From an uncultured bacterium (GTDB lineage Bacteria > Patescibacteriota > Patescibacteriia > Patescibacteriales > Patescibacteriaceae): a stretch of 6,299 bases of DNA. The stretch lies in the NCBI GenBank assembly GCA_937868555.1, contig CALMNI010000096.1, forward strand, positions 1 through 6,299. Direction: 5' to 3'. This document shows, one piece after another, positions 1 to 6,192 of this stretch (position 1 is its first letter; each line of letters opens with the position of its first letter). The notes beneath the pieces are model-generated. The model made no database searches and was not told the DNA's origin. It saw only the letters and a program-made list of their open reading frames with translations. Made by a program: the position numbers and the translations under genes.

Positions 1-104
1 GGTTGCAGCTTATTGGCGCTTTGGGTGATGATGATGGTGTGTTAGGAGCCGCTGGGGAGCTTGAAAAAATATTTGCATGTTCTGATATTAAACCAAAATT
101 ATAA
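1..104 (+). CDS. ROK family sugar kinase/regulator, C-terminal fragment
   Basis: This is the 3' end of a gene that starts outside the window. Complete codons begin at position 3 and run 33 residues to a TAA at 102-104. The segment contains LGDDDGVLGAAGEL, which resembles the C-terminal 'GDDAGxxGAAxLA' signature of ROK-family proteins (glucokinase and N-acetylmannosamine kinase types, and NagC/XylR-type regulators). ROK kinases phosphorylate a hexose with ATP in the cytoplasm. The regulators share the fold but carry an N-terminal helix-turn-helix that would lie outside the window, so the two cannot be told apart here. The stop lies only 2 bases before the next ATG, so the two genes are probably cotranscribed and perhaps translationally coupled. 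The family call rests on one short motif. Confidence 0.6.
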   Translation, partial: LQLIGALGDDDGVLGAAGELEKIFACSDIKPKL

Positions 105-106
105 AT

Positions 107-904
107 ATGAAAAAAAATATTAATGCTTTTCGATCTGTTCATATGCGTAATGCCGTGCGATTGCTGATTGGTTTTTGCGCTTTGCTCGTTATCGGTGCAA
201 TCGCATTGTGGGCGTCATTGCCCGGAAAGCGCTTGGGGTTATTTTCTTGGACGGACAAAAAATCAATTACCCAGGAGCAAAAGAAAAATTCAGCCGAAGG
301 TAATGAAGCCGGTTTAGCGGGCCCGGTTGCTGTTAATAGCGTTTTAAAGGTGAGGTCTATTGATTCAAGCGATCATATTATGGGAAATATTGGCGCCCCG
401 GTACAATTTATTATTTATGAAGATTTTCAGTGCCCTTTTTGCGCGCAATTATATGATACTGTTGAGCAGGCGAAAGCGGAGTTTGGCTCCGATTTAGTAG
501 TGGCCATTCGCCATTTCCCGCTTGCTAGCCATGAACAGGCTCTTCCCGCGGCCCTTGCTGCCGAATGTGCGGGCGCTCAAGACAAGTTTGATGGAATGTA
601 TAACAAGCTTTTTGCGTTAAATAAGGCTGGAAATATTAATTCTGAAACTTTGCGTGCAGCGGGCAAAGAGTTAAAACTGGATGAAACTGCGTATGCTGCC
701 TGTTTGACTAAAGAGCAATATAAGGATAAGATACTCGCGCAAAAAGAAGAGGTAAAAAAACTTGGAGTTGGCGGTACGCCTGCCGGTTTTTTGAACGAAG
801 AATATATTCCAGGCGCCCTTCCGTACCAGGATTTCATTCATCCTGACGGTACCCCGGGCTTAGGGTTGCGGACCATGATCAAAAATAAGTTACAAAAAAA
901 ATAA
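107..904 (+). CDS. Membrane-anchored DsbA-like thiol-disulfide oxidoreductase (thioredoxin-fold)
   Basis: The 265-aa protein has a short basic N-terminus and one hydrophobic segment at about residues 16-38 (signal anchor, no lipobox seen). A polar linker (about 45-80) follows, then a thioredoxin-like domain of the DsbA/BdbD (Thioredoxin_4) type. The active-site motif CPFC is at C109-C112, preceded by YEDFQ, and the cis-proline loop is GGTP (T224-P225). Two further cysteines, C154 (AAECAG) and C199 (AACL), sit where relatives often carry a second pair and could form a structural disulfide. The catalytic domain is predicted to face outside the membrane and to form or isomerise disulfides in exported proteins. 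No DsbB- or VKOR-like partner is visible here. The start at 107 lies 2 bases after the upstream stop and has no Shine-Dalgarno sequence. M13 (position 143) is an alternative start that would still keep the anchor. The family is secure; oxidase versus isomerase is not. Confidence 0.88.
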   Translation: MKKNINAFRSVHMRNAVRLLIGFCALLVIGAIALWASLPGKRLGLFSWTDKKSITQEQKKNSAEGNEAGLAGPVAVNSVLKVRSIDSSDHIMGNIGAPVQFIIYEDFQCPFCAQLYDTVEQAKAEFGSDLVVAIRHFPLASHEQALPAALAAECAGAQDKFDGMYNKLFALNKAGNINSETLRAAGKELKLDETAYAACLTKEQYKDKILAQKEEVKKLGVGGTPAGFLNEEYIPGALPYQDFIHPDGTPGLGLRTMIKNKLQKK

Positions 905-914
905 AATCCAATTT

Positions 915-1001
915 GGAAGGATCGCATAGTGGTCGAGTGCGCTTGCTTGGAAAGCAAGTAGGCCTTAACGGGTCTCCGGGGTTCGAATCCCCGTCCTTCC
1001 G
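915..1001 (+). tRNA. tRNA-Ser (anticodon GGA)
   Basis: I folded this by hand. The acceptor stem 915-921/994-1000 is seven perfect pairs. The D stem is GCA/TGC (924-926/938-940). The anticodon stem CTTGC/GCAAG (942-946/954-958) closes the loop TTGGAAA, with anticodon GGA at 949-951, reading UCC and UCU codons. A long variable arm (959-976, stem 961-964/971-974) marks it as class II, and the T arm (977-993) has the loop TTCGAAT. The discriminator base is G1001, as expected for serine. The next bases are CCT, so the CCA end is not encoded and must be added by nucleotidyltransferase. It begins 10 bases after the DsbA-like stop with no clear promoter of its own, so it may be processed from the upstream transcript. 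Confidence 0.97.
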
Positions 1002-1021
1002 CCTACGCCGGTGGTTAGATT

Positions 1022-1030
1022 TGATATAAA
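1022..1030 (+). promoter_or_regulatory. Candidate extended -10 promoter for the aldehyde dehydrogenase gene
   Basis: TGATATAAA fits the extended -10 pattern TGnTATAAT (TG at 1022-1023, TATAAA at 1025-1030, five of six matches). No -35 is recognisable at normal spacing, where tRNA-Ser sequence ends. The predicted transcript start near 1037 would leave a leader of only about 7 bases before the ATG at 1044. It sits in the short tRNA-to-gene gap, where a new promoter would make sense. It is a sequence match only. Confidence 0.4.
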
Positions 1031-1043
1031 GCAATTTTTTGTC

Positions 1044-2417
1044 ATGAATATTTTAGAATCAATCAACCCCTCAAATTACCAAACTATTGGTACGGTACCT
1101 ATTTCTTCAGCACAAGAAGTTGAGGAAAAATTTTTGCTGGCTAAAGATGCTCAAAAAGCATGGTTTGACGCAGGCCTTAAGGGAAGAATTTCGCATTTGC
1201 GAGAAGCATTTGATTTTTTGCAAAGCCGAAAGAATGAATTAGTGTTGCTGGAATCCAGAGAGATGGGGATGCCTCTTAAGGAAGCGGATGCTGATTTTGA
1301 TTCCACATTTTCCTACGCGCAGTGGTATTTTGATAATGCGGAAAAATATTTGAGTCCCGAAACTACATTTGAAAATGATAATGAAATCCATCAAGTGCAT
1401 TATGAGCCCTTGGGAGTAGGGGCAGTCATTATTCCTTGGAATTTTCCTTTTGCCAATTTTGTATGGGGAACGTTACAAGCGTTAATTGCGGGCAATACTA
1501 TAATTTTAAAACATTCTGAAGAATGTCCTTTGAGCGGTAAATTTTTAGAAGACTGCATAAATAAATTTTTACCCAAGGGAGTTTTTAACGAAGTGTATGG
1601 CGATGGTACTGTGGGGCAGATGTTAGTTCAGCAAGATATTAATTTTATACTGTTCACTGGCAGTACAAAAACTGGCCAAGCATTATATGAGTTAGCCGGT
1701 AAGAAATTTATAAAAGCAGCGATGGAGCTTGGAGGCTCTGCTCCGGGGATTATATTTGCTGATGCAGATTTGGAGATTGCTATTCAAACTGTGTGTGCTA
1801 GTCGTCTTCTTAATCAAGGCCAATGTTGCGATGGTCTAAAAAGATTAATAGTTCACGAAGATGTCATCGAAAAGATTCTACCTAAAATTATCAAAATTTT
1901 TAACGCAAAAAAGATAGGGTCCGCTGAAAATGAAGAAAATGAAATCGGCCCCTTGGTCGCACGACGGCAATTAGACTTAGTTTGCTCGCAAATTCAAGAT
2001 GCCAAAGATAAAGGAGCGGAAATTCTTTGCGGGGGACAGTCACTTGAAAAAAAACTTGGCGGAGCATTTTTTGAACCGACGGTTTTGAGTAAAATTTCTA
2101 AAGATATGAGGGCGTGGAAGGAGGAAGTATTTGGCCCAGTCCTTCCCGTGATGACTTTTAAAACCGAAGAAGAAGCCATAGCGATAGCTAATGAAACTAT
2201 GTATGGATTAGGAGCCTATGTTTTTTCTAAAGATTTAGTATTAGCCCAGCGGGTAGCAGAAAAAATCCAATCGGGAATGGTTAGTATTAATGGAGTAAAT
2301 TATATTATTCCCTGCAATCCTTTTGGCGGATATAAAAATTCAGGCTTTGGCCGAGAACATGGCAAGTATGGATTCCATGAAGTGACGCAAGTAAAAGTTA
2401 TTGTTAAAGAAAAATAA
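1044..2417 (+). CDS. NAD(P)-dependent aldehyde dehydrogenase, succinate-semialdehyde dehydrogenase-like
   Basis: This 457-aa cytoplasmic enzyme has the full ALDH superfamily plan and oxidises an aldehyde to a carboxylate with NAD(P)+. Visible motifs are IIPWNFPF with the oxyanion-hole Asn (N133), the cofactor-binding Lys in IILKHSEECP (K156), FTGST, the general-base Glu in MELGGSAPG (E228), and the nucleophile in NQGQCC, where the second Cys (C262) aligns with GQxC. EEVFGPV (about 360-366) and PFGGYKNSGFGRE near the end complete the set. The C-terminal block resembles E. coli Sad/YneI and related semialdehyde dehydrogenases, but substrate cannot be read from sequence. An in-frame GTG at 1011 would add 11 residues. 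I prefer ATG 1044 because MNILESINPSNYQTIG matches the usual family N-terminus and GTG 1011 lies almost against the tRNA. No GABA or polyamine pathway genes flank it; it lies 27 bases before the next gene. Confidence 0.92.
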   Translation: MNILESINPSNYQTIGTVPISSAQEVEEKFLLAKDAQKAWFDAGLKGRISHLREAFDFLQSRKNELVLLESREMGMPLKEADADFDSTFSYAQWYFDNAEKYLSPETTFENDNEIHQVHYEPLGVGAVIIPWNFPFANFVWGTLQALIAGNTIILKHSEECPLSGKFLEDCINKFLPKGVFNEVYGDGTVGQMLVQQDINFILFTGSTKTGQALYELAGKKFIKAAMELGGSAPGIIFADADLEIAIQTVCASRLLNQGQCCDGLKRLIVHEDVIEKILPKIIKIFNAKKIGSAENEENEIGPLVARRQLDLVCSQIQDAKDKGAEILCGGQSLEKKLGGAFFEPTVLSKISKDMRAWKEEVFGPVLPVMTFKTEEEAIAIANETMYGLGAYVFSKDLVLAQRVAEKIQSGMVSINGVNYIIPCNPFGGYKNSGFGREHGKYGFHEVTQVKVIVKEK

Positions 2418-2444
2418 AAAGATCTTACTATTATTTATTATCGC

Positions 2445-2834
2445 ATGAAGCTATTTATCAACAATTCAGACTTAGACGCCAACCCTGCTCTTTTTTTGCG
2501 CGACGCTGGCTATACATATATAGAATCTCGTCATACTGGGCAAGGCAGTTATGCCCGCCCCATAGGCGGTGGCAATTACCCTCGTTTTCACGTCTATATT
2601 GAAGAACATCCAAATCAAGTGGTTTTTAATTTACATTTGGATCAAAAACAGGCAAGCTATGAAGGCGTTACGGCCCATAGCGGCGAATATGACGGGCCCT
2701 TAGTCGAACAGGAAGTTGCTCGCTTAAAAGCTCGCACCAAGCCAGGCAGCGGAGGTTCTCGAAAAACAGCCCCCAGTCCTTCGAGCGGAGATCCCCGCGC
2801 TGACCGTTGGTCATCGATGTTACGTAATATGTAA
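2445..2834 (+). CDS. Conserved-looking protein of unknown function, directly upstream of dnaG
   Basis: I cannot assign this 129-aa protein to a named family. From memory, similar small proteins occur in Patescibacteria, but I could not verify this. Residues 1-97 look like one compact domain. It has an N-terminal helix-like stretch (about 13-22, NPALFLRDAG), then Gly/Tyr-rich turns, a probable beta region PRFHVYIEE (46-54) and VVFNLHLDQKQ (59-69), then AHSGEYDGPLVEQEVARLKA (77-96), whose second half is probably helical. Residues 98-118 are a Gly/Ser/Pro/Lys-rich, probably disordered linker, ending in a short DRWSSMLRNM tail that could be an interaction motif. There are no cysteines, membrane segments or signal peptide. 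It sits 27 bases after the ALDH gene and 30 bases before dnaG, the place rpsU holds in many bacteria, but it does not resemble ribosomal protein S21. A nucleic-acid or replication-related role is only a context guess. Confidence 0.75.
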   Translation: MKLFINNSDLDANPALFLRDAGYTYIESRHTGQGSYARPIGGGNYPRFHVYIEEHPNQVVFNLHLDQKQASYEGVTAHSGEYDGPLVEQEVARLKARTKPGSGGSRKTAPSPSSGDPRADRWSSMLRNM

Positions 2835-2864
2835 TTTTTTTCTCAGTTCAATGGTATTACTTCT

Positions 2865-4718
2865 ATGCTTAATCCATCAGATGAAATTAAATCACGCTTA
2901 GATATTGTTGAGATTATTCGCCAGTATGTTCCTTTGAAAGCTGCCGGCGGAAATTTTAACGGACGCTGCCCTTTTCATAATGAAAAGACGCCGTCTTTTA
3001 CTGTCAGCCCAACTAAGCAAGTTTGGCATTGTTTTGGCTGCGGTAAGGGAGGGGACTTATTTTCATTTATCATGGAGATAGAAAAACTAACGTTTCCGGA
3101 AGCTCTGCGTTTATTAGCTCCGCGAGCAGGCGTTATTTTAAAGCGAGAAAATGGACCGTTGGCTTCGCAGCGCAATCGCATTCTTGACGTTTTGGATCAA
3201 GCCGCTCGCTATTATCATGCTATATTAATGACGAATGCTGCGGGTGAGTCTGCTCGTACATATCTGCGATCGCGTGGGATAGATGGAAAAGTTGCAAAAA
3301 ATTGGGAGATTGGCTATGCACCCGATTCCTGGGATGATCTTATTACATTATTACGAAGTAAGAAATTTAGCGAAGAGGATATTTTATTGGCTGGGTTGTC
3401 AGTACGCAAAGCGGAAACCGGACGAATGTATAATCGTTTCCGCGGAAGAATCATGTTTCCTTTGCGAGAAGTTAACGGCAATATTGTTGGTTTTACAGGG
3501 CGTATATTGCCGGAATTTGAAGCGCGCGATCATCAAGGTAAATACGTAAATAGCCCCCAAACCATGGTATATGATAAAAGCAAATTAGTCTTCGGATTAG
3601 ATAAAGGCAAGCAATCTATTCGCGAAAAAGATTTGGCAATACTAGTAGAAGGACAAATGGATTGCATCGCGGCGCAAGAAGCCGGATATGAAAACGTCGT
3701 TGCTGTTTCGGGAACAGCCTTAACGGCTGAACAAGTAAAATTATTGCAGCGGTATACGAACCGCATCGCCTTTGCGTATGATATGGATGCAGCGGGACGT
3801 TTAGCATTAGAACGGGGGAGTGAACAAGCGATGGCCGCAGAAATGGAAGCGTCGATAATAACACTACCAGAAGGAAAGGATCCCGATGAATGCATCCGCA
3901 AAAATCCACAAGGTTGGAAGGGGGCAGTTGAAGCAGCTATTCCGGTTATGGAATATTATGTTAATGAAAGCATAGGACGGCTTGATGTTTCCTCAACGGG
4001 CGATCGCCGCAAGGCGCTTAAGGAACTGCTTCCTCGTTTGAGTAGAATTGCCAATTCAGTAGAAAGGGATTTTTGGATAAAAAGGATTAGCCAGGCGATT
4101 GATATGGATGAAAATGCCTTTAGGGAAATGTTTAGTAAGTATGCCGCGCCTTTAGCCGCTGTTCGTGAAAGATTACCCGAAGCAGCAGCACAGGCGACCT
4201 TGAGCCGCCAAGAAATATTATCAGAGCAATTGCTCGCTTTGCTTTTACGCTTTCCGGGATTAATTGAATCAGTGAGCTCCCGTCTGCCTATTGATCAGCT
4301 CGTTGGCACAAGTAATCAAGCTATTTACAGGTTATTGGTTATATATTATAATAAAAACACTTCTTCAGGGATCGCTCCTAGCGGTTCAGCCGAAGCTCTC
4401 GATTATCCCGCTTTACGTTCTTGGCTACTCGAATATGGCCAAGACTCAAATGGCAGCCTCCAGGCGTTTGATCGGCTTGCCCTCGTAGTTGAGAGGAATT
4501 TTTTTGAAACTACTTTTGAACAGGCACAGGGTCTTATCGGCTCTTCCATTAAGGAATTGCGGCAATTTTATCTTAATAGCCGTCTTAAGGTCGTGACCCG
4601 CCTAATTTCTGAACTTGAATCGCGAAAAGAGCGCGCTTCCGCCGACGAAGCGCGCCTCCTCGAGTTGCTCAGGGAATTTAACAGCTTGGCCGAAGAAATT
4701 CGCCAGCTGTCGGTCTAA
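2865..4718 (+). CDS. dnaG: DNA primase DnaG
   Basis: This 617-aa primase synthesises RNA primers for Okazaki fragments and replication restart, normally recruited by the DnaB helicase. The N-terminal CHC2 zinc-binding domain has ligands C35, H38, C56 and C59 (CPFH...CFGC). The basic RNA-polymerase core motif is at 187-200 (RMYNRFRGRIMFPL). The TOPRIM domain follows, with metal-binding residues E262 (VEGQMD), D306 and D308 (AYDMDAAG). Residues 440-617 match the position of the variable helicase-interaction domain and end in charged helices (LLELLREFNSLAEEIRQL), a common DnaG ending. The length is slightly above the usual ~580-600 and all catalytic residues are present. ATG 2865 gives the canonical N-terminus (SDEIKSRLDIVEIIRQYVPLK), although no Shine-Dalgarno precedes it; an imperfect extended -10-like TGGTATTAC lies at 2852-2860. 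It is 12 bases before rpoD, the classic dnaG-rpoD arrangement. Confidence 0.98.
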   Translation: MLNPSDEIKSRLDIVEIIRQYVPLKAAGGNFNGRCPFHNEKTPSFTVSPTKQVWHCFGCGKGGDLFSFIMEIEKLTFPEALRLLAPRAGVILKRENGPLASQRNRILDVLDQAARYYHAILMTNAAGESARTYLRSRGIDGKVAKNWEIGYAPDSWDDLITLLRSKKFSEEDILLAGLSVRKAETGRMYNRFRGRIMFPLREVNGNIVGFTGRILPEFEARDHQGKYVNSPQTMVYDKSKLVFGLDKGKQSIREKDLAILVEGQMDCIAAQEAGYENVVAVSGTALTAEQVKLLQRYTNRIAFAYDMDAAGRLALERGSEQAMAAEMEASIITLPEGKDPDECIRKNPQGWKGAVEAAIPVMEYYVNESIGRLDVSSTGDRRKALKELLPRLSRIANSVERDFWIKRISQAIDMDENAFREMFSKYAAPLAAVRERLPEAAAQATLSRQEILSEQLLALLLRFPGLIESVSSRLPIDQLVGTSNQAIYRLLVIYYNKNTSSGIAPSGSAEALDYPALRSWLLEYGQDSNGSLQAFDRLALVVERNFFETTFEQAQGLIGSSIKELRQFYLNSRLKVVTRLISELESRKERASADEARLLELLREFNSLAEEIRQLSV

Positions 4719-4730
4719 TGTTTTTATACT

Positions 4731-5966
4731 ATGGCTAAAATTGTAAAGAAGAGCCTAAAAAAGCCGGTGAAGACGGTAAAAAAAAGTATCTCCCGCGCTA
4801 CAACTAAAGTAGCTAAAACCAAACCGAAGAAAACAGTTCGTACTTTTGTTGTTCCTAAAATAAATCCTAAGCCGGATCAAGTCGCTCTTGATGCAATGGT
4901 TGCGAAAGTTCGTCCGCGCGGCTTTGTTACCGAAACTGAATTGTTGCAAGTTTTCCCGGAAGTAGAGTATTACGTCTATGATTATGAATTGACGCTTGAA
5001 CGCCTTCAGCGCAACAGTATACGTATTATCGAGGACTCGGGAGGATTTTTAGATTTTGATTCAAACACACGCCGCACCGAGCAGTTAACGGCAATGCTTG
5101 GTAGCGATAAAGACAGGCTAAAGTTTGATATCTCCGAATTATCCGCTGATTCTATCCAAATGTATTTGCGCGAAATCGGCAAGGTTCCATTGCTTTCGAC
5201 GGAAGAAGAAATAGAATTAGCTAAGCGTAAAGAACGAGGCGATAAAGATGCCGAACGAAAGTTGATTGAAGCCAACTTGCGTTTAGTGGTTTCAATCGCC
5301 AAAAAATTCGCCGGTTCAAAGGGGCTTAGTCTTTTGGATTTAATCCAAGAAGGGAATATCGGCTTATTCCGCGCGGTTGAAAAATTTGAATATCGCAAAG
5401 GCTATAAATTCTCGACCTATGCGACGTGGTGGATTCGCCAAGCGATTACTCGCAGCCTTGCCGATCAATCCCGTACGATCCGCATCCCAGTCCACATGGT
5501 TGAAACAATAAATAAATTTCAGCATATCCAGCGCCAGCTTATTCAAGATCTCGGCCGCGAGCCACTGCCGGAAGAAGTCGCTTCGGAAATGGGAGAAAGC
5601 ATTGATAAGGTTCGCTATATTATTAAGATTTCTCAGGATACGATTTCTCTTGAAACAACTGTCGGCGAAGATGAAGAGGATTCAACTCTCGAAGACTTTA
5701 TTGAAGACGTCAAAAACGTTACCCCGGATAGGGCGGCGGCTTTGCAGCTGTTGAAAGATTATGTACGCGAAATTATTTCACAGCTTACGCCGCGCGAACA
5801 AAAAATTCTTGAAATGCGCTTTGGCCTTCTAGACGGCGTTTCCCATACTCTTGAAGAAGTGGGCGCTGAGTTTGATGTTACGCGCGAACGTATTCGCCAA
5901 ATTGAGTATAAAACATTGGAAAAGATTCAAAAGCACCATTTAATTAAAAAGCTCAAGGATTATTAA
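4731..5966 (+). CDS. rpoD: Primary RNA polymerase sigma factor (sigma-70, RpoD/SigA)
   Basis: This 411-aa housekeeping sigma factor directs RNA polymerase to -10/-35 promoters. Residues 1-48 are a basic tail (15 Lys, 2 Arg, no acidic residues). A region 1.1-like segment follows (about 50-110), then region 1.2 ([21 protein letters not shown], 140-160). Regions 2.1-2.4 (about 175-245) include [15 protein letters not shown], with Y230, W233, W234, Q237 and T240 matching the -10-melting and -10-recognising residues of E. coli RpoD. Region 3 (about 246-305) is followed by the acidic sigma finger ([15 protein letters not shown], 312-326). Region 4.2 has the [13 protein letters not shown], with R385, E386 and R389 matching -35 contacts. 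The large non-conserved insert of E. coli RpoD is absent, as in B. subtilis SigA. The extreme C-terminus ([15 protein letters not shown]) departs from the usual RKLRHPSR ending. TATACT abuts the ATG and there is no Shine-Dalgarno. Confidence 0.98.
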   Translation: MAKIVKKSLKKPVKTVKKSISRATTKVAKTKPKKTVRTFVVPKINPKPDQVALDAMVAKVRPRGFVTETELLQVFPEVEYYVYDYELTLERLQRNSIRIIEDSGGFLDFDSNTRRTEQLTAMLGSDKDRLKFDISELSADSIQMYLREIGKVPLLSTEEEIELAKRKERGDKDAERKLIEANLRLVVSIAKKFAGSKGLSLLDLIQEGNIGLFRAVEKFEYRKGYKFSTYATWWIRQAITRSLADQSRTIRIPVHMVETINKFQHIQRQLIQDLGREPLPEEVASEMGESIDKVRYIIKISQDTISLETTVGEDEEDSTLEDFIEDVKNVTPDRAAALQLLKDYVREIISQLTPREQKILEMRFGLLDGVSHTLEEVGAEFDVTRERIRQIEYKTLEKIQKHHLIKKLKDY

Positions 5967-5974
5967 GTTTTCCA

Positions 5975-6003
5975 TTGACATCCCCGTTCTTTTCCTTTAT
6001 TCT
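5975..6003 (+). promoter_or_regulatory. Sigma-70 promoter for tRNA-Asn
   Basis: A perfect -35 hexamer TTGACA (5975-5980) is separated by exactly 17 bases from TATTCT (5998-6003, four of six matches to TATAAT). Transcription would start near 6010, about 33 bases before the mature tRNA 5' end. It lies just after the rpoD stop codon, in intergenic DNA, and faces the tRNA. It is the strongest promoter match in the window. A second AT-rich hexamer, TATAGG (6005-6010), is too far from the -35 to be the partner. Confidence 0.8.
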
Positions 6004-6015
6004 GTATAGGTATTT

Positions 6016-6037
6016 GAACTTCGCTTCGGCGGCGTTC
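6016..6037 (+). other. Hairpin with UUCG tetraloop in the tRNA-Asn 5' leader
   Basis: Between the predicted transcript start and the tRNA, GAAC (6016-6019) pairs with GTTC (6034-6037). An inner stem 6021-6024/6029-6032 (one G-U pair, then C-G, G-C, C-G) closes a TTCG loop at 6025-6028, giving the very stable C(UUCG)G cap. One T/C mismatch separates the two stems. It ends 5 bases before the mature tRNA, so it may protect the leader or position RNase P. No T-run follows, so it is unlikely to be a terminator for rpoD. Confidence 0.55.
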
Positions 6038-6042
6038 CATAT

Positions 6043-6114
6043 TCCCGGGTAGCTCAGCGGTAGAGCAGTTGGCTGTTAACCAATTGGTCGTCGGTTCGAA
6101 TCCGACCCTGGGAG
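6043..6114 (+). tRNA. tRNA-Asn (anticodon GTT)
   Basis: I folded this by hand as a canonical class I tRNA. The acceptor stem 6043-6049/6107-6113 has seven pairs including one G-T. The D stem is GCTC/GAGC (6052-6055/6063-6066). The anticodon stem 6068-6072/6080-6084 closes the loop CTGTTAA, with anticodon GTT at 6075-6077, reading AAC and AAU. A five-base variable loop is followed by a T arm (6090-6106) with loop TTCGAAT. The discriminator is G6114, as usual for asparagine. The next bases are CAG, so CCA is not encoded. It has its own promoter and terminator and is probably a single-gene transcription unit, possibly also reached by read-through from rpoD. Confidence 0.98.
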
Positions 6115-6120
6115 CAGACA

Positions 6121-6154
6121 AAGAACGCCACCGAAAGTTGGCGTTCTTTTATTG
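6121..6154 (+). terminator. Rho-independent terminator after tRNA-Asn
   Basis: An 11-base perfect inverted repeat (AAAGAACGCCA at 6121-6131, TGGCGTTCTTT at 6140-6150) closes an 8-base loop (6132-6139). The stem's 3' arm runs into a T-rich stretch (TTTTATT, 6148-6154). It starts 6 bases after the tRNA and ends the tRNA-Asn unit before the next gene. The A/T-rich base of the stem also allows some function in the opposite direction, but no minus-strand gene is seen. Confidence 0.85.
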
Positions 6155-6164
6155 CCTGGCAGTC

Positions 6165-6180
6165 ATCCTGTAAAGGATGA
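6165..6180. repeat. Short inverted repeat upstream of the peptidase E-like gene
   Basis: CATCCT (6165-6170) and AGGATG (6175-6180) are perfect 6-base inverted arms around GTAA. They lie directly before the -10-like TATACT, roughly where a -35/spacer region would fall. It could be an operator for a dimeric regulator or a chance palindrome. There is no T-run, so it is not a terminator. Confidence 0.35.
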
Positions 6181-6186
6181 TATACT
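6181..6186 (+). promoter_or_regulatory. Candidate -10 element of a leaderless promoter
   Basis: TATACT matches TATAAT at five of six positions and ends 6 bases before the ATG at 6193. Transcription would then begin at or next to the start codon, giving a leaderless mRNA. No good -35 is seen at 16-18 bases upstream. The preceding terminator makes a new promoter necessary here, which raises its plausibility. Confidence 0.5.
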
Positions 6187-6192
6187 AGGCCT

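Noticed and set aside
902..907. TAAAAT as a -10 box for tRNA-Ser
   Set aside because: It overlaps the DsbA-like stop codon, has no -35 at proper spacing, and would start transcription about one base before the mature tRNA, leaving no leader.
915..1001. Alternative code (TGA as Gly) as in Gracilibacteria/SR1
   Set aside because: All major genes read through cleanly under the standard bacterial code, with glycine encoded by GGN and no in-frame TGA. The tRNA here reads serine, not UGA.
1011..1043. GTG 1011 as the start of the aldehyde dehydrogenase
   Set aside because: It would add 11 residues (MVRFDIKQFFV) that do not match the family N-terminus, has no ribosome binding site and overlaps the candidate promoter. 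ATG 1044 is better.
3283..3549. An 88-codon plus-strand open frame inside dnaG
   Set aside because: It lies entirely within the zinc/core region of dnaG in another frame, has no recognisable domain, and the dnaG reading is unambiguous.
3533..3909. Two overlapping minus-strand open frames opposite dnaG
   Set aside because: Both are antisense to the conserved TOPRIM-coding region, with Cys/Ser/Leu-rich composition typical of reverse-complement shadows and no promoter or family signature.
5006..5546. Minus-strand open frames opposite rpoD
   Set aside because: They are antisense to highly conserved sigma regions 1.2-3, so their openness follows from rpoD codon use. No homology or start signals are seen.
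6016..6040. The UUCG hairpin after rpoD as an intrinsic terminator
   Set aside because: The stem is followed by CATATT rather than a T-run, and it lies downstream of the tRNA promoter, so a leader structure is the better reading.
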